From contig CM057145.1 of the NCBI GenBank assembly GCA_029964075.1, positions 2,604,001-2,668,000 of the forward strand: a stretch of 64,000 bases of DNA, read 5' to 3'. Each line of letters opens with the position of its first letter. Positions within the stretch are counted from its first letter, which is position 1. Position numbers and translations under genes: made by a program. Below the pieces are notes generated by a model. The model was not told the DNA's origin. It was given only the letters and a program-made list of their open reading frames with translations, and did no database searches. Source of the DNA: Patiria pectinifera (taxonomy: Eukaryota > Echinodermata > Asteroidea > Valvatida > Asterinidae). Shown piece by piece: positions 44,858 to 55,932 of this stretch.

Positions 44858-47030
44858 CTTTCTGATGGCTGATATTGATAATACTGATAATCACCGCAGA
44901 AAAAAATAGTGATGTCCATGTATCATGTATGGAATCAACATGAACAGCCCCCTCATCATTTTCAAGTGCATGATTTTGATAAAACTGTTCATCAATTTTT
45001 TACACAAAGAAGAGTCGAAGTTGCTTCATTCGTGTTTCATTTCTTTGAAAATTTCGTATACCTCGGCCTACATAGTACATGTACATGTAGCTCCATGGTT
45101 GTAGCATGATCCATGCATCAAACGGCCCATCAAACGACATTGATTGAGCAAGGAGAATAAACGGAAAAACCTTTGTCATGTTTGTGTCATTAAAAATGTC
45201 CACGTAGCCCAGCACGCAAACTGCACAAGGAAAAGGACGTTATATTCGACGCCATTTATCAAGGGCGCGGCAAAATCCCCAAAATATCTCTTCATTTTCT
45301 GGCGAATTCAGGCTTTTTGTCATCCAATCTACTTCCAATCCTAACCCTGAACACTCAGAGGTAAACTTCGTTGGTTACACGGGGTAAAAAATCTTAATAA
45401 ACTGGCACTCGGCAGTGAAAATATAGAGGTAAATCGTTGGCTTACCGCTCAAAACTGGTCCCAAAATGGCAGAGGCTGTGTAACGTATGCGCAGGCCGAG
45501 CCACGCATGCGCACACCCACTGGTATCCTGCGTCACCGTTATTATTCCATGACGTCATGCCTGCTGCTCGGAAACCAGCGCAAGGACATTTTCTGCTGGT
45601 ACCCTTTTGCCATTTCTAAACTGAGGAATAGTTACGGTTAAGGCTTCATCCCTGCCTGCAGAATAATTAGAAGGCCTTCATGATATAATTATATAGGAAA
45701 CTGAGACATTTGGTATTATATACTAAGCATGAAATATCGGGAGCATGAGATTGTCCTTGATTGAGAAAAGTGTTTCAGGTACCACAAAATTCATGATCGC
45801 CAATCTTGGAACAAATCCGCGGTTTCAAAACCCTTTTTTTGGGGGGGGGGCTTTTCAAGATAGCCTTTTTCAAGTCGGAAGTTAATTGTTTGAACAAGAC
45901 AGTTGCGGCACATCGATCACTGTGTACATCAATGAAATTCGTGCATAATTGTGATTCTAGTACATTGTACACAACAAAAATTGGACTGTTTTTTTTCCCG
46001 TAAAAAGGAGGAAGTGTCTATGGACGGCAAAAGGGGCCAAAATTAATAGTTTCAAAAATTCAATAACAAACAACAAACACGTAGAAACAAATATAATAAG
46101 TGACAATTAATGACATTGTTCAATGTAAAAAAGAGTACCCGTACATAACAGGGAGCAAAATAAACAATAAAACTGGAATTTGCGTAGGGCCAGGGGATCT
46201 GTGATATCCAACGATTTCCATTGTCCAAGTATAATATTGCATGTACGTTCCATCATTAATTGTCTAAAAAGAGGCCGCTGTTTTCAAACAAAGGTTTACA
46301 TAATACTTTGCCCAGTTTCCTATGATATGTACGTATCATTTTCGAAAGACTGTTGAGATGCCACCGAAATATCGATGCAAATCCTAAATCACTAACAATC
46401 CTGAATCTACCCTTATGATACCGCCTCTTTAAAATAAAAATGTTTTCTGGATATTTCATTTTCAGACCAAATATCCAGGCACTTTTAATTTGTCATTCTT
46501 CTGAGGAACACTGAATTCAGGAGAAATAAAAACCTGAAAAAGTGGCATTTCTGGTTGACAAGTGGTTAATTCTTCAAAGATCCCACAGTTGACCGAATTT
46601 TGGAAGTGAAAATCCCATATCGAAGGAGAAAATCGGCAGCTATACTTGTGGTAAAGAGCGCCCTCTATAGACAGTTTGTACAAGAAGGGAAAAGTTTGTG
46701 ACATCAGCAAAGGTGTTTCACAATGGCGGCTTCAACTTGATTCACGCGTGCGACTTATAAATGCATTGTTGGAGGGCTCTGAATACACACAATAAAACTC
46801 TGGACTACACAGATTCATTCGGATATCTCTGGCACGGCATGGATTAAAGTAAGATAGATGTCCTATATTGATGAGACAAATAATTCTTCAATTAATTTTG
46901 AATGGTCAAGGTACTGATTTTGCTGATCAGTATTAACATTATGATCAGGATAAACATTATAGTCCGAAAATCTGGGACTCTCAATAGTGTGAATGAGAGC
47001 TAGAGTCCCACCACTTAAGATGGTAAACAA
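44858..47030. other. Gene-free region
   Basis: A minus-strand frame at 46256-46459 reads as a basic, Arg/Lys-rich peptide with no family I recognise. CG-rich patches lie near 45480-45545. No gene is supported. Confidence 0.35.
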
Positions 47031-47485
47031 AACTACATGACAAGAAAATAGACTGGCACATGCGTGAACGATCGAAGCAGTCCAACACCCGGTGCTAGTT
47101 CAGTCAACATAATTGTGTCATATATAATACTAGTATGATACATTCTGGTTCTGGTCAACGCGTCCTCGGTGCTTACTTTATTTCCAACCTCGTTTCCAAT
47201 AGTAAGCCCTATAGGGATAGGAAACTTTCTTCCTGTATCCTGATTCGATACTGCAATTGACTAGTAATGGTATGTATATCGTGTACTTTGTGTTGTTATT
47301 CTTAACGTGCAGTACGCGTTTTCGAGATCATTTTTCGTCGACACCCTGGGGACGAGGTTGGTTTCTGGTCTTTTCAAATAGTTGGACATACACCAGTCTA
47401 GTCTTAGTTAGGCTTCCAATTAAAATCAATTGACTTCACCCTCAGGCGCAACATATGTTGAAGAAAATAATGTCTCCTAGATTAA
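47031..47485. repeat. Old repeat with an inserted CAACCTCGT element fragment
   Basis: The outer parts match 10440-10720. Between them, 47158-47362 is an inverted fragment of the element at 26291-26952 (TTATTTCCAACCTCGTTTCC, GGAAACTTTCTTCCTG, CCCTGGGGACGAGGTTGG). The 10.4-kb copy lacks it and so represents the empty site. Confidence 0.6.
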
Positions 47486-47499
47486 AGGTGTATGGAAGT

Positions 47500-48100
47500 T
47501 CATCCTTCCAACAATAAGAATTCGGGAGATTCACAATCACATCATTCGCTCGTGCCCCCCGCCCTGCAAACAGGACGCTGGGATACTCTGATGAATTCAC
47601 GCTCTGATTGATTTGATGACCAGTGACCTGCGCGTCATCAAGGTCATGACTCTGCAAGGTTTGAAACGGCCGTTATGTCTGATTCATTACTCTTTTATTC
47701 AAGGTTAGAGATTATTTTCTCGTTGAAAAACATATAATAATGTAGGAAATTCTGTAAAACTTATCTGTGTTGTAATTTTACAATTCCCGTCACTTGGTCA
47801 GGCTGTGTTTCGAATCACGAACGGTCGGATTGCATTATGCGACGCTCAAAATTGTGTCCACATGGTCTGAAATGAAACAGAAATCACATCCGGTATGGAA
47901 TGTGCGCATTTCTATGAGAAGTTTTCGGATAGCATTTGCGCACATTGTCAAAAAAAACTGCGGTCTTGAACAGCTGCAGTCAGATGCTTTATACATAGGT
48001 CATAGGCCACTTCCTTCACAAGATTCTGTGAAGCTCATCAGAGTTTCCCAGCGTCTTGTTTGCGGGGGGGGGGGGGGTAGCAGAAAGTCACATCAGTGCA
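47500..48100. repeat. Dispersed repeat shared with 60.8-61.4 kb
   Basis: ATTGTGTCCACATGGTC, AAATCACATCCGGTATGG and CAGATGCTTTATACATAGGT at 47855-48000 recur at 61104-61260. The 47540-47680 stretch matches 60775-60890 in reverse. No conserved frame. Confidence 0.6.
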
Positions 48101-48650
48101 GTGCGCCACCAAGAGTTTGCCACGGAGAGTTCTTTTTTTTTGCAGTGCATTGTGGGAGATGTTCGAGCTATTTGAAATCGTTAAGTGTGTTCGTTCATAT
48201 GAGAAGTTTCATGCGTATGATTCGAGTTTCTGTTTGCCTTTTTTTTTTTCTTTTGATCATTTTTTTTGGTAAAGCGGCACAAAATATGCCCCGGTCTAGT
48301 AAAACAAATTAGCTCAAGTTGTTTAGATACCGACATTAGTTCAATTTTTTGGGGGGTGGGGGGGGGGGGTGGTCATTAAAATCGCTGCAAGTTTAATGTT
48401 GTTGTTTCTGCCAGAATTCCATTACAAGCAAGCAATTCGACATGTTGCCAGGACTGATAACGGATCCGGGGTGCATGGGCGTTACAATTTGTCAAGTTTT
48501 AGCAATTGCATAGAGATTAATTAAAACATAATGCGAGACCCCCCCCCCCCCCCCCCCTTGCCATGTCATCCAAAAAAAAAATACTGGTAACAATGTCGCC
48601 TGTGCACAAAATACGGACAGAGCCAGCTTGGTTATGTGGTACTGTACACT
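48101..48650. other. Homopolymer-rich spacer with a one-ended MITE copy
   Basis: 48094-48250 matches one end of the 32591 MITE. Long G and C runs lie at 48351-48370 and 48540-48557. No gene. Confidence 0.45.
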
Positions 48651-48890
48651 ATTCTGTAATGTTAAAAATCGTCGGATTTGAACAGCGCCCTCCTTGAAAG
48701 TATGGTACGAGCCCCACCCCCACCTATTGATTATACTAGGCCAAGTGTCCGGACAAAAAAACCTGTCTACATTTCAGCAATGATTTGCTTATAAGATTAC
48801 CCCGCCCCCGTAAAAAAAATCCTGGATCCACCCATGTCTGACTGTGCCTTCAAAAATTCAAATGGCAAAAGAAAAACAACAAACATGTTA

Positions 48891-49267
48891 AGGCCAAAAC
48901 AAAAGTCTCCGGTTTCTGGTATGCGCGCGCGTCGCCGTAGTCATGCGCGTCGGCAAAATGAAAACGTTTTTTTTCAATGAAAGATGATGTCTCAAAACCG
49001 CCAAACTCACTGGTTTGACTGGAATCCTGCTGCTGCACAATTTTAACGTGTTTTTAGATTGGGTTATGGTTGAGAATAAGCTTTATGTGGCCTCTCTGGA
49101 CGACTCCCATATAATTTGCACTCAGTTTAGTCGGGCACCATTTGCAGTCATCAGCCGACATTTGAAGCAAAACAAAACAGGTAAAAAAAAAAAAAAAAGC
49201 CGCGTCGCCGCACCACTTTTTGGGCAAGCTCCATACCAGAAACCGGAGCCTTTTTTTTGTTTTGCCT
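48891..49267 (-). mobile_element. AGTCTCCGG MITE, copy 3
   Basis: Reverse-oriented full copy within the first unit of the tandem duplication. Interior blocks are as in copy 1. Confidence 0.85.
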
Positions 49268-49848
49268 AAAGGGTTGAAGGTACAGAGAGCTATTCACAAT
49301 TGATGCTTGTTTGATCCTCCGCTGTACTTTGCACAAATTCATGAATGCAAATCTGGGCCAACAGATCACCACACGTCAGGAAGCCAGACAATATCACAGC
49401 TTTGTGACGTATTCACAAAGAGTGAATACCTCTCAATTCAAGTTTATTACTATCATTCCATTAGGTTCTCTTGCTTGCCTTGGCACACGGGAATTTCAAC
49501 AAATAAAACCCTGTCAACGTGATCGATGATCCTGGTGAATTCGTGATCGATCGCGGAAAAAATTCCTGTCTTGTCATGGAAAAAATATTACAAAAAACAG
49601 TCAATGATGTAACTAATGTTAAAAATCGTCGGATTTGAACAGCGCCCTCCTTGAAAGTATGGTACGAGCCCCACCCCCACCTATTGATTATACTAGGCCA
49701 AGTGTCCGGACAAAAAAACCTGTCTACATTTCAGCAATGATTTGCTTATAAGATTACCCCGCCCCCGTAAAAAAAAATCCTGGATCCACCCATGTCTGAC
49801 TGTGCCTTCAAAAATTCAAATGGCAAAAGAAAAACAACAAACATGTTA

Positions 49849-50225
49849 AGGCCAAAACAAAAGTCTCCGGTTTCTGGTATGCGCGCGCGTCGCCGTAGTC
49901 ATGCGCGTCGGCAAAATGAAAACGTTTTTTTTCAATGAAAGATGATGTCTCAAAACCGCCAAACTCACTGGTTTGACTGGAATCCTGCTGCTGCACAATT
50001 TTAACGTGTTTTTAGATTGGGTTATGGTTGAGAATAAGCTTTATGTGGCCTCTCTGGACGACTCCCATATAATTTGCACTCAGTTTAGTCGGGCACCATT
50101 TGCAGTCATCAGCCGACATTTGAAGCAAAACAAAACAGGTAAAAAAAAAAAAAAAAGCCGCGTCGCCGCACAACTTTTTGGGCAAGCTCCATACCAGAAA
50201 CCGGAGCCTTTTTTTTGTTTTGCCT
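49849..50225 (-). mobile_element. AGTCTCCGG MITE, copy 4
   Basis: Near-identical to copy 3 because it was duplicated with the surrounding 958-bp unit rather than by transposition. Confidence 0.85.
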
Positions 50226-50817
50226 AAAGGGTTGAAGGTACAGAGAGCTATTCACAATTGATGCTTGTTTGATCCTCCGCTGTACTTTGCACAAATTCAT
50301 GAATGCAAATCTGGGCCAACAGATCACCACACGTCAGGAAGCCAGACACACAAGCCAGACGTATTCACAAAGAGTGAATACCTCTGGTTAAGTTTATTAC
50401 TATCATTCCATTAGGTTCTCTTGCTTGCCTTGCACACGGGAATTTCAACAAATAAAAACCCTGTCAACGTGATCGATGATCTGGTGAATTCCTGTCTTGT
50501 CATGGAAAAAAATATTACAAAGAGTGAAGTTGTTGATGTAAGGGCAAACAGTCAATGTTCCAATCCAAAAGAAATATCGGGGACTTACCACACAAAGGAT
50601 ATTTAACCTACATCTGAGACTGTGCCATTGCAGCACAGGAGGGGAGGATACAGGTTTTTTTGGCGGGGGGGGGGGATTCATCAGCAAAACAATGCTGAAA
50701 TATAGACAAGGTTTTTTTTTTCTCCGGACACTAATTGGCCTCCGTAAAATCAAAAGGGGTGATGTTCGAATCCGACCGTCATTAACACGTACAGAATAGT
50801 GTATAAATACCCCGGGT

Positions 50818-51052
50818 ATAGTAGCCACGCGCGCACTAAAAGGCTGATGATTGGTTGGAATTTGCTTCCCTTTTGGGGGAGCAAAAATCGAGATTATAAA
50901 GAAAAACATAAGAAATTATTGACAAGTTGGAAAAGGCACTCGTGGCTTCGCCACTCGCGTGTGTGGTCTCCTGCTCCAGTCGCTTCGTATTTTCGCCGCT
51001 TTGTCTAATGCCGGCAAGTTAAGTCACCATGGCCTCGGCGAAAGGCTACGTA
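50818..51052 (+). mobile_element. Right-half fragment of the MULE-like element
   Basis: TAGCCACGCGCGCACTAAAA, GGCTGATGATTGGTTGGAAT, CTCGTGGCTTCGCCACTCG and GGCGAAAGGCTA match 43485-43708. The left TIR is missing. Confidence 0.75.
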
Positions 51053-51439
51053 CATGATAAGCCAGTGGAGATCTGCTAATTATACAGGAGTGTTATGAGA
51101 ATGTTGATATGAGAATACTATTGATCGAGAGAGATTAGTCTGGCACTGATGTTTTGTAGTTGCTGCAATCGGTGAATAGTTGATTAAGGCTTTACAAGTT
51201 TCTATGGCCAGGCCGACGATTCATGGTTAAGGGAGCAGGTACTGGGAGCGTACTTGATGTCCATAACACGGGAACAAGGTTGGAACGCCATGAAACTGGG
51301 GCATCAGAAAGCAGGTCAAATATTGTTGTGTAGGCCCTAGGGTGGCAACGTTCCAGTCTGTCGAAACTGTGTTAATGAGGTTGTTCTGTGTCTGTTTTTT
51401 TTTTCTTCTCTGCGTTAGTCCCAAACAGTAAAGCAAAGG

Positions 51440-52031
51440 TTCAGATTATTTTGGGGCAATAAACAAGGACCGCCAATATGATTTATGCTTTTCGGTTTGT
51501 ATTAAAAAAAATCAAAACCAGGTCGGGCTAACGATTTATCCTCACACGGCATGAAGTGAGCCACAATAGGGCAGAGCCAGACGTATTCACCAAAAAAACC
51601 AAAAAAACTCGGCCGGGTCCATGGCAGTATTGCTCAGGGGTATGCTTAGACGTCGCGTGAGATTCCCCAATATTGATGCTTGTCGCTAAACATGCAACCA
51701 TAAGTGTGCAATTAAATAATTATTGTTGAAGGCGTAATGGCAACGAAATCAAATGGTTTGCATTCTTTAAACAAGACCAGCGTCAAGAACACGTGACTGC
51801 AAACAGCTTTACTGGTCGATGGCCTCAAGTAGGGAATCGGTGATAACCGCTGATTGGTCGGTCGGAGTCAGGTGATGTGCAATATTCTGAGCCAATAAAC
51901 CTGGGGTAGTCTGTCTAGTTTGGGCACTCTTAGCTGAGCAACTGCTGACTGAAACTCCCAAAATTCGCAAGACGTGTTCGTGTATGCAGACCACAATTCC
52001 ACGAATACAATAAAAAGTCGTATATAAAATC
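51440..52031 (+). promoter_or_regulatory. Duplicated promoter region of the aerolysin-like gene (orphan copy)
   Basis: CAATAAACC, then AGTCTGTCTAGT, then CTGACTGAAACTCCC (about 51890-51960) align with the corresponding minus-strand stretch at 56080-56000. The copy therefore retains the TATA-like element and start region of a promoter, but now precedes only a broken gene start. Confidence 0.5.
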
Positions 52032-52160
52032 ATACCTCGTCTCGTAACCTTCATCGAAATCGACACCAAGATCTTCTGCATCAATCAGGCCTCGGGCCTC
52101 GCGGTGGGCCCTCGACGTACTTCGTGAAGCATGACAAGGCCAGGGTCCATCAAAAACCTA
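52032..52160 (+). pseudogene. Truncated 5' copy of the jacalin-aerolysin gene
   Basis: About 17 of the first 22 codons align with the start of the intact gene at 55932. The initiator reads ATA instead of ATG, insertions disturb the glycine-rich loop of the lectin domain, and a TGA at 52125-52127 ends the frame after 31 codons. Homology fades at about 52160, so the rest of the lectin domain and the whole pore-forming domain are absent. This is a dead fragment left by the inverted duplication. Confidence 0.8.
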
Positions 52161-52369
52161 CAACGCATTGATATGTTTTTAAAAAGCACAGACCTACAAT
52201 AGTTTAGGAAGCAATTTTGGATCATCGAACACGTTTTTATTAATTCATTTTGCCCACAGTATTATTTTACTCATGTTAATATTTGTTAAAATCTATCATT
52301 TTATTGCGTGCCATCTAACCAACAGGGCGTTGTTTAAGGCGGACGGGGCTAGGGTTATTAGGTCCCCCA

Positions 52370-53560
52370 ACTCGGCCAGGGCCTATAGATGGGATTACCA
52401 GAGAGGGCGCTATACACAATGAAGTCATTGCATTCCTCTAGGATAAGATTGAATTGAACTGTTTTTCCTTTAGTCCTTGGAGTACTTTAGGAAAAAGTCC
52501 CTGTCTTGAAACTTCCATAGCCTCATGGAACCAAGGAGCCCCCCCCCCCAAAAAAACGCCTATTATTTCCATGGAAAGGGGCAAATAAAACCGAGCTATT
52601 TTTTTCTTCTTCTTCAATCGTTAAAAGAGCAGCAGCACATACAAGGGATTATGATATACTGCGAATTCAAAGTCTTTTTGAAAGGTAACGTGACATCCCA
52701 TTTTGGCACTGACGAAATCCGTTTTCATGTTTCTCTATCATTGGCAAAAAGAGGGCGATATTTTCGAAAAGATTTTTGTTTGTTTGTATTTTCACCTTTG
52801 GCCCAGTTCTTTGCATTGAATAGCGCCTCTATGTGTCAGAAAATACCAATGCCGGCCCGCTTTTCCAATCTGCGGAAGTCATACCTGGTCCAGGGGGAAT
52901 AATGTTCAAGTTACAGCCAGGAGTGTTATGTCGTCAGTTTATATATTCATACCAAAAAGAAAATTAGACTAGAGACTCTGATGATATAGTGTGGGTATAA
53001 AAATGCCTCTCCAACAACGGTTGGCCGATTGTGGTCAACCTCGTTTCCATGGTGTCGAGCAGTACGTTCCCACACTACCCGCTCTGTCATTGGAAACGAG
53101 GTTGGAAATAAAATATGCCCTGGGGACGATTGGGTTTGCTTGCAGTTACTACCCTCCGGGATCATTCATGTTATGCTTAATCATTGGGTCAGGGTTCAGC
53201 AAGGGTCAAGGGTCATACTGATTTCCTCCCGCATTCTACAGCCAATTTCCTAGCCCTTTTTTGGGGTATTGTACGAGCCTAATCCCAATGATCACAGATT
53301 TGGGTCAAAGGTCATCCAATGGTCAGACTAAGGTCAAATGATTGGTACAGAAATAACATTTGGCGGTGCTAAATGGATCCCTCACTCTCAGGCAACAATT
53401 CCATGATGTCGCTAATTCATATATAAACAAGTAGTTACCATGTTCTAATTTTGAGGAATAACGCCACATAGCCTCCTATACCATATGAGGGTGTCCCGTT
53501 ACCATGTTCGTACATTGCTATATCTCTTAAAATGAAATTAGATAGTGCCTATGATATTTA
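52370..53560 (+). repeat. Segment duplicated (direct, diverged) at 59.85-62.2 kb
   Basis: GGGATTACCAGAGAGGGCGC, AACGTGACATCCCATTTTGG, TTTCTCTATCATTGGC, CCAATTTCCTAGCCC and TACCATGTTCGTACATTGCT each have ordered counterparts at 59850-62200. A CAACCTCGTTTCC fragment at 53037-53130 is an added insertion. No conserved coding frame. Confidence 0.6.
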
Positions 53561-53624
53561 TCACGCTGTGTTCTCGTAAGGTTTTCCCTTCACACTTATC
53601 CCAATCAACAAAACTATTTGATGA

Positions 53625-53705
53625 AAATGGACGTGGGTTCGAACCACAGATCTTTAATAGTTCATTCCACTATCTACTAGGCCACTGTGGCAGCTCGACG
53701 AAAGC
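53625..53705 (-). repeat. tRNA-related SINE fragment
   Basis: On the minus strand CAGTGGCCTAGTAGATAG (A-box-like) is followed by GTGGTTCGAACCCACG (B box), with tRNA-like spacing. Terminal stem pairing is poor, so a functional tRNA is unlikely. Confidence 0.45.
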
Positions 53706-54107
53706 CGTCCTTTGCAATTGTTGAATGGACATGCCTGACTGAGTGATAGCAATGATGTGACATCATTGTTATTTTCTTATGAATAAACATCGAACTAGCT
53801 GAATAATCATGATCCATTGACGATGTGTGCTGCAGATAGAAAACCCGCCTCTAACAACGCATACATTTAAGCAGCTTCTCTACACGTTACTTGGCCCTCA
53901 TTAAACAATATGTACACTTTTAAACCTATCACATTGAAACTAATATACATGCAGTGCTAACTAGAACATTGGTATCACGTGACTGACTGTTGGCATCACA
54001 TGATCACAACATCCACTTTTGTAAACAAATGTCACATGATCTACAAGACTGTCTCTAAAACGTCGAATGCAAAAGCTGTGTACCAGTTTAATATGCAAAA
54101 GGTTTGC
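53706..54107. other. Gene-free spacer
   Basis: GTCACGTGA-type palindromes at 53975 and 53995-54040 but no gene. Confidence 0.3.
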
Positions 54108-54434
54108 AAGAGAATATACAACATTTGCAAACATATAAAATACACCAAATAATATTACTAAATACCTTACTGGACTGGAAGTATCCTGTAAAATCATGGC
54201 ACCTGGTGAGCTGACATTTTCAAGACATGGTATTTTTTGTATCAATTGCCAACGCTGCTCCATTTCAATTTAAGAGGGATCAGGGAACCAGACTACAAAA
54301 ACAAGATTATTTTTCTTGGATTTTCCAGCATCTACGAGTTCAAAACCTTAACAATATTAGCTATAAAACACTAACTCCAAAAATCCATCCATTACTGAAA
54401 ATTACAGCAAAAGCAAATGTTGTGTATTTTTAAG
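54108..54434 (+). mobile_element. Shortened copy of the TTTAAAGGG MITE family
   Basis: ATACAACATTTGCAAACAT at the start, TAAAATCATGGCACCTGG inside, and ATTACAGCAAAAGCAAATG near the end match the full copies. The middle third is deleted and the termini are eroded. Confidence 0.65.
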
Positions 54435-54930
54435 CATTCCTCGTGTATGCAGTTTGCAGTATATAAAAGGCCACTAAATATCATAACGCTGAAAAACAAA
54501 ACACAATTACGTAATCATATCACACTAAATAGTTAAGCTTAACTTTTACAAAAAGCGGCATATACACCATTTCCCCGCATATTAAACAAAGTTGGCTGTA
54601 CTTTAATGTTCCTAAAGACTACAGTATTCACTTGTGCTAAAACTCGAATTAACATCTTAAATCGTCATATTTTGAAAGGAGAAGCGCACTGTGGGAACGT
54701 CATTTTCGCGCGTACACTGAAAAATTGCCTTGGTTAATTTTACCCAAGAAAGGGTGAGAATTGCAACTACCCAAAATTGGGTTGTGCTTTATCAATAGTT
54801 TGGGTTAGAAATTCTGTAAAATTCAACAAACAGTTGTCGTCATAGAAGACTAAATTTAATTTGGTGTTAAGTTGTAGGAGTACAAGTCAATAAAAAAGCA
54901 AAACCAGACTTGGATCAAGGCCAGCATCAG
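54435..54930. other. 3' flank of the aerolysin-like gene
   Basis: No gene. No canonical AATAAA on the minus strand immediately after the stop, so the poly(A) site is unresolved. Confidence 0.3.
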
Positions 54931-55932
54931 TTAGGGAGGCCCAAGTTCCTCAACTTTCAGGAGGCCATGTCTAACGTTCATGCCCTCATAGATGCCTTTC
55001 ACCGCGTACTCGTAGTCTTGGCCGTTCTGTAAGTCGATGTGGACCTTGGCTTCGTATTCGTTGTCGATGCTGTCCTGGTACATGGTGCCTGAAGCACGGA
55101 TACGCATGTACGGTGGGCAGACGATTGGCCATTCCCAACCTTGCTCCTCAGTGATGGTCTCTGATCGGCTGTGCGATGTTTCCGAACTAAGAGTCCATGA
55201 CGTGCTAGCCTCGATATCGGCCACCTGAGGGATGCTGGCTGACACAGAAACAGCATAGGACATCTCAAAGCCGGTGGTCACGCTCCATGATCGCTCGGTC
55301 GTCACGGTCTTTTCTCCGGTGAGTTTGTAGGACTGGTTCACAGACGTGCCGTTGCTGTACTCGTTGGATGCCACGATGGTCGGAGTGTCGGCCACCACCT
55401 TCAGGTCCAGATTAGGGTAGGTGACGTCCACCAGGCGAGCCCTCTCGATGGGGTTCATCACAGCGAAGCCCAGGCAGTCCACATCGTCGCCGTACCTCCC
55501 GAACATCCCACAGACGATCCCGGAATTAGGCATGTCGTACCAGTACCTGCCATCCTCGGTCAGGTATCGAGAGAAGATCCCCCAGCTTCGGTCTTTGCTG
55601 GTCTCCATCCAGATGGCACCGAGTCGGACGTGGCCCCCAGAGCTCTTCTGGCCGCTCGCCTGGATGTTAAGCCTCCTCAGCGTCTCCCCGGAGTTAAGTG
55701 TGAACAAGGACCCGGACCCAGTCCGGGAACCGAAGAGCTGTTGCGTGCCGTCACTCATTGTCATCTCCACGCCTCGAATCCGCCAGTCTTCCTTCCAAGC
55801 CTGGATCTTGGTCATGACCGCGCCAGTGTCCATCTTTATGAAGGTCTTCGCTTTGCCACCGGAGCCACCCGAGGCCTGGTTGGTGCAAAAGATCTTGGTG
55901 TTGATATCGCTGAATGTTACGAGAGAAGGCAT
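54931..55932 (-). CDS. Jacalin-like lectin plus aerolysin-type pore-forming protein, 333 aa
   Basis: Single uninterrupted exon from ATG (55932) to TAA. Residues ~15-150 look like a jacalin/beta-prism lectin: a GGSGG loop at about 22-26, the ending pattern RYGDDVDCLGF and repeated W/G strand signatures. Residues ~165-325 resemble the aerolysin fold, with a Ser/Thr/Val-rich amphipathic stretch (about 215-260) in the place of the pre-stem hairpin. There is no signal peptide or membrane anchor, as in zebrafish Dln1/Aep1-type proteins of the same domain order, which bind mannose glycans and form pores (family knowledge). A soluble glycan-triggered pore former in immunity or endolysosomal handling is inferred. 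A broken 5' duplicate lies at 52032. CAATAAAACTAGGG about 140 bases upstream may serve as the TATA element. Confidence 0.88.
   Translation of the reverse strand: MPSLVTFSDINTKIFCTNQASGGSGGKAKTFIKMDTGAVMTKIQAWKEDWRIRGVEMTMSDGTQQLFGSRTGSGSLFTLNSGETLRRLNIQASGQKSSGGHVRLGAIWMETSKDRSWGIFSRYLTEDGRYWYDMPNSGIVCGMFGRYGDDVDCLGFAVMNPIERARLVDVTYPNLDLKVVADTPTIVASNEYSNGTSVNQSYKLTGEKTVTTERSWSVTTGFEMSYAVSVSASIPQVADIEASTSWTLSSETSHSRSETITEEQGWEWPIVCPPYMRIRASGTMYQDSIDNEYEAKVHIDLQNGQDYEYAVKGIYEGMNVRHGLLKVEELGPP

Larger units (their letters stand above)
48660..50515 (+). repeat. Tandem duplication, period 958 bp
   Basis: 48661-49600 and 49619-50515 are nearly identical for most of their length. The offset is 958 bp throughout the shared MITE copy. 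Differences are a handful of substitutions and indels, mainly near the 3' end. Each unit carries one reverse-oriented AGTCTCCGG MITE. Confidence 0.9.
50440..52165. repeat. Left arm of a diverged inverted duplication
   Basis: In reverse complement this arm aligns piecewise with 55860-57490: TATTTAACCTA near 50600 with the 57300 region, GGGAGCGTACTTG near 51245 with 57030, and GCCAGACGTATTCACAA-type sequence near 51570 with 56380. The promoter and 5' end of the aerolysin-like gene lie at 51800-52160. Insertions at about 50640-51225, including a MULE-like fragment, interrupt the match. Confidence 0.75.

Noticed and set aside
51809..52084. 91-codon minus-strand frame
   Set aside because: It is antisense to the orphan promoter and broken 5' end of the duplicated aerolysin-like gene.
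53190..53340. Nuclear-receptor response elements (AAGGTCA-type half sites)
   Set aside because: GGTCAAAGGTCA-like strings recur as part of dispersed repeats here and at 24230, so no specific regulatory role can be claimed.
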